Shown in pieces: positions 48,001 to 63,000 of a stretch of 64,000 nucleotides of DNA. Under the pieces are notes generated by a model. That model was given only the letters and a program-made list of their open reading frames with translations, did not search any database and was not told where the DNA came from. Origin of the DNA: Branchiostoma floridae. Its lineage: Eukaryota > Chordata > Leptocardii > Amphioxiformes > Branchiostomatidae. Numbering within the stretch: the stretch's first letter is position 1; the number at the start of each line of letters is the position of its first letter. The stretch covers positions 5,413,226 through 5,477,225 of the forward strand of contig NC_049981.1 in assembly GCF_000003815.2 (NCBI RefSeq). Reading direction: 5' to 3'. A program made the position numbers and the translations under genes.

Positions 48001-51000
48001 AAACTGGACAATGAAATTTTAAAATGAAATATACGAAGAAATACATGACTAGAAGATACAAAAAGAGTAAATAAAAATTCTCTAAAATCATATCCACGTA
48101 AAGGTACTTATTATAAAATCGTATGTACAACACACCATTCGGTAGAGAACAGCTGTCGTTTGACAGTTGTGTACAGAGCAAAGCATCCCACAGAGCGCCG
48201 GCAGCCAGAGCCCCTTGCCCACATGCGGCGTCAATCTCATTGCAAAGGGAGCGACATGGAAATCTGTAGAATAAAGAAATTCAGGCAACATTCCTAATTG
48301 TCAAAATGTTGTTTTTGCATCCTTATATCCTTTAATTATAACTACAGTTGGCAGTTGATAGGATTTTCATCAAGTAGTGACTACTTTTTAGAGGTAAAAA
48401 CACGTACCCGCAAATTTTCGATGGCTATCAGTCAATCTTGCTCACTCAGCTCTCGCGAGAACTATATCACTCCGTAAGCAAGATGCACTGATAGCCATCG
48501 AAAATTTCGAGGTACGTGTGTTTACCTTTAAAAAGTAGTCACTGATTGATGAAAATTCTATTAACTATGTGCATACGTGACTGATGGATCTCTTCAACGA
48601 ACTACGTTGGGTTTACCATTCGACGTATTGGTTGAGTTTGATTTAAATGTCGTTGAATTATTATTAGTTTAGCAAACATAATAGTATAGCCCTATTTGTC
48701 AGCTTCTCAGGATACTCACATTTGTCCTCTAGACGTGCATTGGGGAAAGCGAACCGAACACAAGAAGAATGTCAAATTGGGATGACAGTCACTGATAGCG
48801 TCAAATGGTGGGAACGCAAGTTCGGCATTCGAAATAGCAGACTGTTGAGTAGGCCAGTGAAAAAAGGGGTTGGGGAAGGATGTTTGGGAGTACGACAGGT
48901 TCATGCAACCAGGGTACCGGATAGGTTCACATCCTGTAATAAAGGAAATACAATAGCAAGTGGATGAAGCTTCATAAAAATAAGCTATGTATACCACATA
49001 TTACTGTAGTAAAACAATAAAGCTACAAATGACATAAAATCTAGGATTAGGCAGTTAAATATAAACTTATAGCGTTGAATTAAAATAATGGAATATTATG
49101 TTGCTTGAATAAAATTGTTAAATAGTTCTGTCAAATCAAGATCAAAACATCGTAACAGAATTGATATCCAACTGTTGCAGATAGGGTGGTGTCCGTCACC
49201 GTTTCTGTAGCACTTGGATTACACCCCGTGAGAGCTAATCCACTGTCACTGTGGTAGTGGTGTGTGTATGTGTGTGTTCGACTTCCAAACTTTTTTCCCA
49301 CAAATGAGGAATGTGCTCATACGCGCTGTATCTATCCAATAAGAATAACATTTTCTACAGTGCGCTAATTATAGATTCAGGCGTGCACCACTGGCAGCAT
49401 ATATATATGTGTGCAAAGTGACCTCGGGGTAATTATATATAACCTAAAGGCAGCTTTAGGAAGCCATAGGTATTTGTATAAACGTGTGCAGAGCCAGAGT
49501 AGGTGCATCACGTGATAAAAGTTTCTTACTGCTACACGAATAGACTATGAGTAATTTCTCTAAATTTATATATAATATTTAATAATAATAAGAATTCAAT
49601 AAGTTTTAGTTTGCTGTCACAGACGTGTAAGCTGAAATGCGATCTTAGGTTATGTTCTACCAAGGATCAACAGCAAGGGCAAGGCTATACAACGCAGTAC
49701 TCACTGTAACAGATCGCCTCCCCTATAGATGTTGAGTACACGTAATCCACAAGGTTTTCATAGTCTGCCAGCCTGAACACCCTGCTTGGGTCACCAGCAA
49801 TAGTCTCTAGACTATCCTGACTAATGTCCGCCTCCCATCCAACTCCCACAGCGAACACGGTGATGCCCCTCTGACGTATCAACTGTGACGGAATGGTGAC
49901 GTCGTCCTCTGAGTTATCATCGGTTATTACGACCAAGACGTCAAGAGTATTGTTCCGTCCGCCGTTTTCTTCCAGAAAAGAATTGTTGCGCACGTGATCC
50001 AACCCAAGACCAGTAAAGGTATGGCCATAGTCATAGGGAATGTAGCGAATCTCATTTAACAGCTCAACTCTGGTGTAGTTTTCATTCAGCCTTATGTGAG
50101 TAACCTGCTCGTCTATGTCGCTGTACCTGACAACACCGACCCTTGTGTCGTTTTCTCCGAGTGTAAAATAGCTAACTACATTCTGGATGAAGGTCTTTGC
50201 CTCCTCGAAACCAATCCTCCTCCAACTCTCCGAGCTGTCCAGGAGGAAGACAAGGTCTACTGCAAAGGGGCAGGTATTAACTGCAAAAAAAGTCCGACAC
50301 AGTTGTTCACTATTAGATTAGTATTAAGGTCACACCAAAAAACGAAAGAAGATAAATCTATATATGGCATATTTTTTAAAACGCCCCTTTCCCAGTACTG
50401 TATGACAGTAGATATTTACGACTGTATGACAGCAGTAAAATAACTCACAAACAATAAACCTGCATTTTGAAAAATGATCCATTTTGTTTGACCATTGATA
50501 AGTACGCGCCACACTCAAGCTTAGAACACAGCATACTAGAATCATCTGACTTTGCACTGTATGTAAATCAGACTTAATTTTGTGTCAGTGATATATTTCG
50601 ATAGCATACTCACATAGAGAAGGTGGGATCCCTTGGTCGACACCTTTGAAAAAGATATTCAAGTACATCTGGTAAGTTTGTGAAGGATTAGACAATAATA
50701 AAACACAATACATATGTACCAATTTATCTCGCTTGTTCCTACAGTGGACGGCTCTTTGACAGTTTCTGGCAACATTTACTTTGTTTATAGTACCGTCAAA
50801 TGTATGAATATCTTTAACAATGCCAATTATAATCTTTGCTATTGATTTTATAATCAAAGTCAAACATAATTGTGTAGACTTACAAGAAAACACCTTTAAG
50901 CTATTTTGAAAATTTTTCGCAGGATTTGAAGATGTGTATTATAGCTGACAAAATCCGTCTTACATAGCTCATCTGCATATCAATTTACAGGTAGGATATA

Positions 51001-54000
51001 AAACTTGCTCTCCAATCAGCCTCAGTGTCACTGACGAAAGACAGTGGATGCTCTCTAAACGTCTTACTGTTTTCACATTTATATCCAGTTGCTTGAGTAA
51101 TGCTTTTTGGCGTACGTAATATCCTTTAACCCTATCCAGACCCGGGGCGGGGGGGGGGGGGGGGGCTAAAAGTGCCTGCGCCAACTTTGACGTCGTGTAA
51201 CTGGCGAACGACGTGTGCAAGGACTACGAAACTTGGTGACTTTTCCTCAAAATATTATTTGGCCACAATTATTGCGAAAAAAATTGTCGATCCAAGATGG
51301 CGGACAATGACGTCGCTGCCGCTGTTTAGCTGATAATAACGACTGACTTCGGATTAGCTCTTTTGACCGTCGAAATCCTCTCAGACCGGGCCGAAAAAAA
51401 TGCCCTGACTTCTTTGTTGAAGGCTACATCCACTGGGCACAGTCGGTTGAGGAGGGGTCTGATAAAGTTGAAGTAAGGGCCTTATAATTTCAATCAAAGC
51501 AAAAGCACTGCATATCATTACCTTGTTGGTGGGCACGAGTGTCCGGTTTTTGACATACGGTCGATGCACGTGAAAACCAGGGTACATCTATTTGTGACTG
51601 GGTTTCTACTGCGTTTGTTGCATGCATAACAGCTACATTAATGTTTATGATAAAAGCGAAATCAAGAAGAGAGCAGCTCATGTACTCGTGGAGAGGGAGC
51701 TTGTATTACGCACCAACTAATGCGACACTTCTACAAAGTCTGCCAGTGCAGAGTTCCATATCATATACAACCCCTGCTCTACACGTGCAAGCTGCCCACC
51801 ATCAACGTAATGCTATGCAGTGGCTCTCGCTCCCACAATACCTATACTCGGTGGGTGTAGCCTTTGACAAAGAATAGCATAGCATTTTTCTTTGGCCATT
51901 CCTGTTCAACTGGGGCTATTTTTGACGGAGGTGTTCGAAATAGAATAGAGGGTTCCATCTTGTTCTATTTGTTCGATATGACGTTAGATCGGGATCGGTC
52001 CATTTAATGAAGTGTTAAACTTAACATACGGAAGCAAGTCGGTGGACCCATACTCCAGGCACTCCAGGCACCCCTCACAAGACAGGTAAGTCTGGTATGG
52101 CCGACCAGGTAGTACCCGGTGTTACAGGTGAAGGTGACCTGATCCTGGTACTGACGTCTATTTGTAGGACTCAGCGCACCGTTCGCTGGTGCTGTCAGGG
52201 AAGGGCATTGTACAGCTGGAGATGTAAAATACAAATAGCGTTATAGATTGGTAATAAAAGAGTAAACATTAAAACGTATCTAAATGTCTGACACACCTTA
52301 TTCAATCTTCTGCATTAACGACATCAATCAGACTGGAAAATAATAACATGCTTAAAGGGGAATCGTTGAGGATCCTGTAAGCGAGATCGTGTGGCGAAAG
52401 TGTTCGACCCATAACCAGAAGGTTCTGGGTTCGAATCCATTGATGTCCACTTAACACGGCTTTCCTTACTTTACTCAGGTGAAAATGAATACCTAGCTTT
52501 GGTACGGCCGTCCCTTGGATAGGACGTTAATGGAGGTCCCGTGTTCGAGCATCACCTCGAGTACATCAAAGAACCAACCAGATTAATCGAAAAGGCTAGG
52601 TGTCATTCCCGGTTTCAAGTAGCTAAAAACCTAGTTCTATTTTCGCACTGTTCTAGAGCAATTGCTGTCGTTTTGAGGTCACCTGAGTTAGTCCCGAATG
52701 ACAGCCGCTCCAGACCCTTGTGGTTGTCGTATTGAGGTAATCTGAGTTAGCACCGAATGGCAGCTGCTCCAGGCCCTTAGCCCAGCCTAGCACCTATTGT
52801 AAGCTCCTCGCAATTCAGCCCCTGGCTACGAGGAGAGAGTAGTCGGCCTAGCCAATAATAACAACAATAACAATCTTGACGAACGTGTTAGACAGCTGTT
52901 TGACAGTTTGTGGTCACCTTTACTTTGCAAATCTTTATTAATGCCAAGTATAATCTTTTTGCCACAAATTGATCATTTTTGAAATCATTTCTAGACAAGA
53001 ATTCCAGAGGCATTTTCTTCTCTACGAAGCTAGGATGGGACGATAAATCAAGAACAGCGAGTGCAAAAGGCATCATGCACGGACAGGTAAATTGGCAGAT
53101 GTTCCGTGTAAGACATCACGACTAGAACCAGTCCTGATAACCAGGGTGAGGGAATTGAAGATCAAGGGCTGAATCTTTTCGCACCGAGTTTAACAATATA
53201 AACGTAAGGACATCCAAGTTTGTAACTGGGAAAGATAAACAAAAGAGACGGGCAGTGTTGGCGGCTATTTACTTAATTTAGCCACGCAATAAACACGAAT
53301 ATTGCAACAACGCTTGCGGTTCGCATGATAGAAGTCTCACAAAGAGTATAAATTAATTTTCAAGGTAGGCAAGATTGCAAACAAAGTAAAATATGTCTAT
53401 AGAAAATGAGTCCATATGAAGTACACACATGAAATTAGTATGATTGGCAAAAAGGTATTGATAGTCACATTTGCACTACCCACTCCAAAATTTACGATCA
53501 TGACTGCAACGACTATCTCAAGGGCAAACATCATTGTGTAGCCGTACAAGAGAACACCTTTAAGCTAGGGGCACAACCCGCCGTACTTGCAAGTGCGTGC
53601 TGTCTACGTGCCAAAACGTGGGCAATCTTTTGGTATCCGTAAGTGGTAAGTACCGTCTCCGTACGAACACGTGGCGAATCACACGGATTTGGGAGCACGC
53701 AGACGCGCCGTAGAAATTTAAGTGCATGCAGAACTTTCTCTGCGTTCGGGCTGCGGATTCGCCCTCCGTACGTGCCAGTACGGGCGACGCGCCTGCCCTG
53801 TACAGCCAATGGGCGCACAACGCACTGGCTCCGTGAGTTTATTAAAGTTTTCTCATGGTCAAGTGCTCTTGTAGTTACTATTGTAGCATCAGAATCCGGA
53901 GTCTCTGCGGTGGAATGGGTGGCATCTTCCTTGAGGCAGCTGCTAGGACTTCTGGAGGCAGCCGCTAGGACCTTGAAAGGTCGTCCTATATAAACATCTC

Positions 54001-57000
54001 CGAAAAACTTACGTTCATCGCACTTGCACGCACTCACACCATGCGAGTGAGTGAGGAAACCGTACGTAAGCAGCACGTGTAAGTAGGGCCTGCATACGTT
54101 AACGTGGCACTCGCACAGAGACCGTACGTTGTACGCACGTGCAACTCACCTACCACTTGCGCAACGAACGATGAACGCAACCGCTCTCCGCCAGGCGTGG
54201 CGTGCAGACCACGTACTTACACCTTGCGCAACCGTGCGAGTGACGTGCGTTGACGTACTCCCTCCCTGCTCTTGCCAGTCGTTCTCCACGTTTTCAGGAA
54301 TACGTGGCGGACGTGGCCTCCACAAAAAAACGTACGGACAAATTGCACGCACGGCGGGTTGTGCCCCAGGCTTTAAGTAAGTCCAATGTACGTAATCTTC
54401 GCACCATTTGAAGATGTGTATCCTAGCTGACAAGATACATCTTGTTTCCAGACTTACACTTACACTTACACAAGAACTGATATTATAGACACGGTTTGAA
54501 TTAAAGACAACGTTAAGTAGTACAATGCTAAACTTATCGACGTCCTGACTCCACTAATGGTAACATCAGACTTCCATTGCACGGACACTACGTCTCACAC
54601 ACGTACGTAGGAATCTCCCGTGGAAACTCTACCGACAAAATTTGCGATCATGACTGTAGCGACTATCCTAAAGGCAAACATAATTGTGTAGCCGTAAAAG
54701 AGAATACTTTTTAAGTTAATCAAATACAATTCAAGCTCTTCAAATGGAAATTACTTCCGGACATTTCGAGTGACATCTACTCTTGAGGAAAGAAATGTAT
54801 TCTTGGTGTAAGAATGTTAATCTTAGAAGTAAAAAAAGCGATTTGTAGGCAATACGAATTGTGCTCTTAAATAAAAGAAAACTTGGTGTAAGAATATCAC
54901 CCTAGAGGAAAAAATCTTTCTAGGCGATAAGCTTTTTTGGCGACGCCTCAGGGGCGAGCCAAATGGTATATTATTGTGTTCAGTCTGCAAAAATTCTAGG
55001 AATTGTACAGGCATTTTTTCACAGGAATGCTAGTAGTCTACAGGTATGCTGGGTATGTAAGCAACTCCAAAATCTGTACAGGATGTACTAGTATCTCAGG
55101 AATACAATGGTGGAAAGTGGGTTACACTGGCTTCCCGGAAGAATTTGTCCTATGAAACTAGTCGTAGATGGGGAAACTCTGCACAATGGATCACATTGTC
55201 TTGGTTGTTTTGTTATGAAGGATACATTTTCTTTCTAGAGCTTGTTCAAGCCATACGCCACAGGTAGACAGGAAATACTTCATATAGAGGTCATGATCTT
55301 GAATGATGGGAAATGGTTATTATATTCAGAACCAAATATAACGGTTCAAGTCCTATTATATTATATCTCAGGTAGATAGGAAAGGCTTAATATGAAAGTC
55401 ACACACTGGTACACTCACACTCACACATACTCTCTCTCTCACACACACACTCACACATACAACTTACTGTGTATTGTTCAAATTACTTTTTTGGCTACAA
55501 GCAAAATTGCAAGCACAAGGACATGCATGGATGGTGGGCAAGCCAGTCATGCACCCAACAACATCCTACCAGCATATGATATACTCTTGTACAATACTGA
55601 GAAATATTTCAAACCCTGCTATGTTTGGCTTTTTGAGGCACATTCTTATACTACTCTGGCTGGAATTCCAATGGCACTGCCCAACATTGCCTCCTTCGCT
55701 GGAATTACAACATTGCCCCTCTGGCCAGAATTCCAACATTGCCACCTTCACTGGAATGCCAACACTGTTTCTCCAACACTTTAGTGGAATGTGGAATGTG
55801 GGACATGCTGGCTCCCTTGAGAACTTCGGAAGGACAAGGAGGTTACTCTTTCGTATGGGAGGTACTCGGTGTAGCGCTGAAAACAGTGCACTAAAATCTC
55901 AGAAAAGCCAGAACCTCGGTAGTAATGCAACTGCAGAGATTTGGGGATCGTCCAGTCGTGGTGCAGAGGGAGAGAGCTGTAGTCTATATAGTGAAGAAGA
56001 GGATTCTTTATACTTGCTACTTTGTGGGGCAGCTAGAGGATGCTTTCCCTTGTTTGTGACGTAGGTACTCGTAAAAGTCAGGGAGGTTCGTGCATCGACT
56101 GCTATTGCTATGGGTGGCGAGGGCGTCCATTGTGTGGAAAGTTCAACCGTCAAGTTATCCCAAGGACTGAAATATTACGAAGTAGGACAGCCATCTGGAT
56201 TAGGTGCAAGAAAGTCATTCAAGGACTGAAGTGCTGGAAAAAGTCGGTTCCTCTTTTTCTATTCTTCACTATACAGTGTAGTGCTGGCTGTAGGTTTAGG
56301 TTACTGGCAGACCATTGTGCAGTACCGGCCAGGGATAGTACATTTCTACTGGCTGTAGTTTTATGTTACAGGTGGGCTAGGTGACAGGGTTAGTGCGACA
56401 GGTCTATTCCCGATTTGAGCTGTATCGATGTTCACCTCAATCGTCGCCATGACAAGTCGTGAAATGAGAATACAGGAGAGTCGAGAACTGAAGCTAAAAT
56501 AACTGAGTTTGGGAGGGTGTACCGACGTGTTGGAAATTTTGAGTAGTCAAACGTACGAAAAGTCAAGTCAAAATTGTTCCAACCAGTGGTGGAATATGGA
56601 GTAAAAGACTTACCAATGAAAGCGGTCAGTTAAATGTTTAATAGGTCTCAAATTTCTATTGTTTCTCAAATAGTAAGTGCATATTCCAGTAATTGTATAC
56701 GAGCGTAAAGCCACAAGACATTCACGAGTAAGTCCAGTAACAATATCGTGAATCAGTAATAGACTGTGAATATGATGCGAGTTTTGGCGGGGTTCAATTC
56801 CATTAACCACTTGGTAGACCATAAATGATTTTTCCAGATCCGAGTTAAGTGAAAGTGTGGCGTCAATTGGGTTATCAAAAATTTGGAGCAGCAGCAAATA
56901 GAAATGGCTTGGAGGCAAGTCCTACGACTATGTCATTGATATAAAGTAAAAAAAAGTCAGGGGACGATCCCATTTCCTCTCTCTTCTTTGCCTTTTAAGT

Positions 57001-60000
57001 CCCCGAGCGAAGTCAGGTACCCATTATTTTACTTGTGCGGAGAGCGGAAAGTCGTGTTAAGTTCGGCTGAAGCTCTGCTGTGTGAAAAGGGCCATCCTGA
57101 CGGTTCTCACCTGTTTCGCAGTTGGGGCCCACGAATCCCGTAGTACAGCGGCACTGGTAAGCCTGGCCACCGTTGATGCTGACGCACTGGCCACCGTTCT
57201 GGCATGGATTGCTCTGGCACGGGTTTGTCTGGGCAACTGTGAGGAAGGAAGAACGGTTTTATGAGTTAATTTGGTGAACATATTTATTTTTTGCCGGCAT
57301 GAACTACAGTAAAGAGAGAAGCACTGATACCATTACCAGTAAGGCCCACTTCCCGATATCTGGTACACAGACCGATATTGTTTTGTATGGTTATCATATT
57401 CAACTCTCATTTTACATTCACGGATTCAGTACGATCCAAGACATAGCAGCAATGCGGAATGGAAAATCGAAAAATTGGCTCCAATAGCTGTCTGTAGTCT
57501 ACATTTTTCTACATGAGTTCTGATATAGACACTAACCTATACAGACAGTCTGGGCAATCTGCTTGATCTCGGCGCTCAGTGCGTTGAAGTCGGTCAACTC
57601 GATCACGTTGTTCTGGTGGCCGGCAGCGATTTCCAAAAGTTCGGTGGTATTGTAGTTGCCCACGCCGATGGCGTAGACACCCACCCCTTGGGAGGCCAGG
57701 TCATTAGCAGATGACGTCACAAAATCAGCTGACTTACCGTCAGTCACGACAATCATCACCTGAAAAGGGAGGAAGGTGACCAAGTATTTAACAAAAATCA
57801 CCTCAAGAATATGTAAATAACATAACAGCGTACATCGCCGCAAGAAGAAGATAGGTTCTAAAACTATTTAGCCAAGTCACGCCAAATCTTTTCGATACTT
57901 GTGTCGGGTTCTTTTACGTGCAAAGGTTGGAAGATTGTGGATAATGAATGACGTCGTTCCATCATACGCGGTGTCGCCGGCGCTACGTCAAGTATGATGA
58001 ATGTTTTTTTATGACCGTACTTTTGGAACACTTCCACCTCTCCATGCTGCATTCAGACGGGCGAACTCCAGAGCGGACCCGGTCTGTGTGCTGCCACCCT
58101 GTCGTGAGATGTTGTCAATAGCGGCCAAGGTAGATAGCTTGCCAGCATGGTCACCAAGGTTGAATTCCAAGCTGAAAACCAATATGACAGTTCGAAACTA
58201 ACTCTTTGCCAGTGTTTCTTTAAAACCTTGCTATGTACTATAGAAATAGTAAACTGTTCTCCAACTAAAAGCAATGGGCTCACTGGAATCTTCTAATAAA
58301 TCACTCAGTTCTCTTTAATTGTCTGTACACGAGATTTCTGTGACGGCAATAGGTCAAATGCTGTTGGAAATATACATAGAACATCTAAGTGCCTCATATT
58401 GCCTCTTCTACAGGTAGCTTTTTATAACATCCGTTTTCTATATCTAGAGAATGGGCGCTGATTTTCATCTTTCAAACGATGACCAGATGACATTTAAAAC
58501 TCACGTGTTGAAGCCAGAGTACTGCACCACACCAACCCTGGTGGCGCTCGCGCTGATGTCGAAAGGGTTCACCACGTTCTTAGTAAACTGTTTCATCTTA
58601 TCGAAGTTGGCGTAAGTTACGCTGCCGGATCCGTCCAGCACGAAGAACAAGTCCAGCGGTGCGTTACATATCGGCGCAGGGGTAGTCGGCCCTGGGGTAA
58701 ACATGAAACGATACCGACATAAAGACGTAATACACTAAGTCGCTCCATAGGTGGTTATTTTTGGTGACGCCTCAGGTGCGAGCCTAATACTAAGTATAGT
58801 TTTCGACCGTTTGACAAGGATTTCCAAAATCTCGCAGGCATGTCAGGAATTTTTCTACAGGCATGTGTAGTTGCATCATCCCTTACCAGGGGAATAACTC
58901 GGGAATGGGTTGACAGATATCTTCATGGCATTTGGAGTGTAGATAGCTTCAGAGATAACTTACATAATTAAATGGAAATCATGCAAATTAGGGGCAAATT
59001 AGGGGTAATTTGCAAAAGTGATGAGGACAGTTTATCAATACAATGCAATTCATGTTAGAATGCTAAAAAATATGCCATATGTAACTCAAAAAGAGAGAAA
59101 TATTAGGCTTACTGTTCAGAATATATCCGATTGGGAAAAATTTCCGAAATTTTACAGCAATTCGTCCGCGCGTGCGCAATTGCACCATCCTTTTGAAAGG
59201 GAATAACTCGGGAAGGGGTTAATGAGCACAGTTTATTGAGCTACAGTATTTCATTACTGATAAGGCACTTAAACATGACAAATGTAACTAGAAAAAAGAG
59301 AAATTTCGATAGACATCAATCATGCAAACTGTTACCTAATTTACATAATTAATGAGAAATCGCTATTAAAGTGTTAAATGAAAAAAGCTCAATTCTTGAG
59401 ACATTTGGTAACCTTTCATACCTTGAACACATTGTTATTTAGGTAGAGGAGCTCAGCTGATATCTTTTTATGCAAATGAGGACCTAATTTGTATAATTAA
59501 TGAGAAACATTTATGATGATAGGTCATTCGTCATGATAGATCACGTTTCTTGTTATCAGCAATGCCCTACAAACATCCATCGCGTAAAATGATTTTCATA
59601 CATAAAGCTAGGCTAAAGGGTCAGGACAAATACAACACGCATACAACAACAATAATTAATGCTTATTAACAATAAAACCGTCGCCATGGCAATAGTTTTT
59701 ATTGCCACACTTATTGCTCTTGAACATTATGAATCAATCAAACACACTAAGAGACCAGGACATAACTTTTGAGCAACCAAAAATATCATATGAAATTACC
59801 GATTTGATATTTGTGCTTTTGAATTTTTGCAAAATTTCACTCGGCGTACCCAAAAGCTCTGTCAACGCCGCGGTCAGGGGTGAATTAGGAGTTTTCCCAC
59901 TTTATATTGATTCACAGACACAGATGATAAAATACTGGCTTAGATTATATAGTCTCCCAAATGACAGACTTGTAAAGAAAGCATATAATACTTCTGTTGA

Positions 60001-63000
60001 GCTACAACAAGACTGGGCTATGCATGTGCAAGATATGTTAAGTAGACATGGTTTCCAAAATGTTTGGCTTAACCCTGCTGTTAATGCCAACCGTGGAAAT
60101 ATTCTTAAGAACCGTCTGCAAGATACCTAACGAAACTAAGGATTAGTGCGCACACCTTACAAATTGAAAGGGGCCGACACTACAACATACCAGAGAGTCT
60201 TTGTCCCACATGCCATAATGACATAGAGAGAGACTTTGTCCCACATGCCATAATGACATAGAAAATGAATTTCATTTTAAAATGGATTGTCCGACTTATG
60301 CAGAAGACAGTCAAAAAATATTGTATGTAAGTCCGATATTGTACTGCCACATGCTAAGACAGAGAAATTCCATTTGATGTTATCATGTCCTGTTCATATA
60401 TTTGCTTACGTAGGCCAATTTTATTTACAACTCCTTGCAAAAACGAGATAATGCTATATGATATCAAATAGATTGTGTATACTGTTATTTTAGATTAGAT
60501 TAGTTGCTAGTTATTTGTATTAGTATATAGTTGTTCAGATTGCCAAACATTGTAACTGTTACAATTGTCGCGCAATAAAATTCTTCTTAATGTAAGAAAC
60601 GTATTCTTGGTTTTAAGAACGTCCATCATAGAAGTAAGAAACCTTTCAAGACATTTAAAATTTTGCTCTTGAAGCAAGAAAATAGTTCTTGTGTAAGAAC
60701 ATCTTTGAAGTGAGAAAACATTTATAGCCAATAAGAATTGTACTTTTGATATAAAAAAGATATTCTAGAAGTAGCCAGGTTAATTCTGTAAGAAATACAA
60801 GAAAAAATCTCAAAAATCCAACAAAATGTCTCAAAAATCCAACAAGCAAAAATTGCTTGCCCCATGGACAAGCACGTTTTTTTTTCAATGATTTCTTTGG
60901 GACAGAATCATTTTCGTCCAGGAAGAGATTTTCTGTGAGGAGGAAAAAAAGATAAACAAGAAAAGCAACGTTAAGTATTGGCGTCCTGGCGCCACCAAAG
61001 GTAAGATAACAATTCAACTGAACGCAAGCGACGTGTGCATCTCGTGTTAGTGCGCTCCGTTAGTTGGGGTCGTCAACGTCGGACATGGTCTGGCTGTAAT
61101 CGGCAATGACCTTTATTTACGACGATCGATTTATGCACAATGAACGACACTTGTTGATTCATAATTTGTCTGTCTAATATCTTTAGAACCAGTACTATTA
61201 AATCAGATACCCGAGTTACAGGTGACCGTAACCTGGTTCGGGTAGGAGTACTGTCCGGGAGGACTGAGCGCTCCGTTAGTTGGGGCCGTCAACGCTGGAC
61301 ATGGTCTTGCTGAAATTGGCAATGACCTTTAATTTCGAAGCTCAGTCTATGCACAAAAAACGACGCATGGTGATAATACTATGTCTGCTTAACACATTTC
61401 AAACCATTTACTATTGAATCAGATACTCTATGGTAATTATGTCGCTATTCGAAAAAAAATCAGGTATATAAACTTAAATTTCCTCTTACGTGTACACGCT
61501 AGGACAGTGTTGCTCCATGTTCCATCAGCTTGGCACGTCACAGGAGAGACTCCGTTCAGTTGGTATCCCGAGTTACAGAAGGCCGTAACCTGGTTCGGGT
61601 AAAAGTACGGTCCGGGAGGACTCAGCGCTCCGTTAGTTGGGGTCGCCAACGGTGGACATTGTACGGCTGAAATGGTCAATAACCTTTTGATCTATATGCC
61701 TATTGAGTAGTTTTGATTACAGAAAGATCACGCAACTTATTTGCTATTGAAACTGCTCTTCCTATCTGTTAAACTGTCTGTATACCTGAGAAGTTACAAT
61801 TCAATGGATATCCATTGGGGGTTATATGAACTTGCAACTCATCTTACGTCTGCATGTTGGGACAGGGTTGCTCCATGTTCCGTCAGCTTGGCATGTCGCG
61901 GAAGTAGCGCCTGGGTTCTAGTCAAACTTTATGTCGTATAAGTACGAACGTATCGCGCTGTAAACACAGAACTTGGCGACCTGTCCTAAAATATCTTGCA
62001 CCACGTTTGTGATAATGATTTAAATCCATCAACAATAAATAGTATGCCAGGAATCGCTAACATCCTATGTATACAATGTCTAACTCGTCTTACGTGTGCA
62101 TATTGGAACAGGATTGTTCCATGTTCCGTCCGCTTGGCAGGTAATATCAAAAGCGCCGTATCGAACGTATCCCGTGTTACAAGTGAACCTGATCACTTCC
62201 TGGTAGGAGTTCGTTCCGGTAGCGGGTGTCCGCCTCCCGTTAGTTGGTGTCGTCAACACGGGACACTTGGCTGAAATCGATAGGTGGAAGCCCGTCAATT
62301 GCACATCGGATTAACGCACACTTCTGTTCAATGCACGGGATACCGAAATCCCCAAACGGTGCGGTCCAGCTAGATAACTTCGCATTATTGCACAAGCCGG
62401 ATAATTGCACCTAATTCACTGGCAAATAGGCCGTGCAATTAAGCGGCTCTACGTATTGAACCTTTAAGGGATCGAAATGGGTATGCTGCTTAGAACAACA
62501 TTTATGTCGAAAGACTTATACGGTACGTACATCTAGCGAATTTGGAAACTGGACGACCTATTTGCCAGTAAAAAACTTGATTTGCTTATGTTAAGGTGTA
62601 TAAATTACATTACGTTGATAATACCCAATAAGTTAAAGTTCGCCTTACGTGTGCATGTTGGGACAGGGTTGCTCCATGTTCCGTCAGCTTGGCACGTCAC
62701 GGGAGTGACTCCGTCCAAGTCGTATCCCGCGTTACAGGTGAACGTTATCTGATTCTGGTAGAGGTTCGATCCGGTAGAGGGCGTCCGAGCTCCGTTAGTT
62801 GGGGCCGTCAACGCCGGGCATTGTTTGGCTGAAATGATCAATAACAACTTTTTCGGGGATCTATTGTTTTACTCAAGATGCACCACGCCTATCGTGATTT
62901 AAGTCTATTTTGTTTCAATACACGTAGGTCATGAAATCTGTTTGTTATACTTCCTCTGCCACCTGCTTAATGCTTGAATAGTGCAATTCTATGGTAGCCT

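Noticed and set aside
52420-52445. Functional tRNA gene (B box GGTTCGAATCC)
   Set aside because: The A box is poor, no full cloverleaf could be formed, and the sequence continues into a shared SINE body.
53531-54076. 181-codon antisense frame as a transposase
   Set aside because: It lies in a hAT-like non-autonomous element but shows no hAT dimerisation or catalytic motif that I can recognise.
61211-61309. Inclusion of the half Sushi exon in the gene model
   Set aside because: It is phase-compatible but would give a two-cysteine half domain. Kept as a remnant unless transcripts show otherwise.
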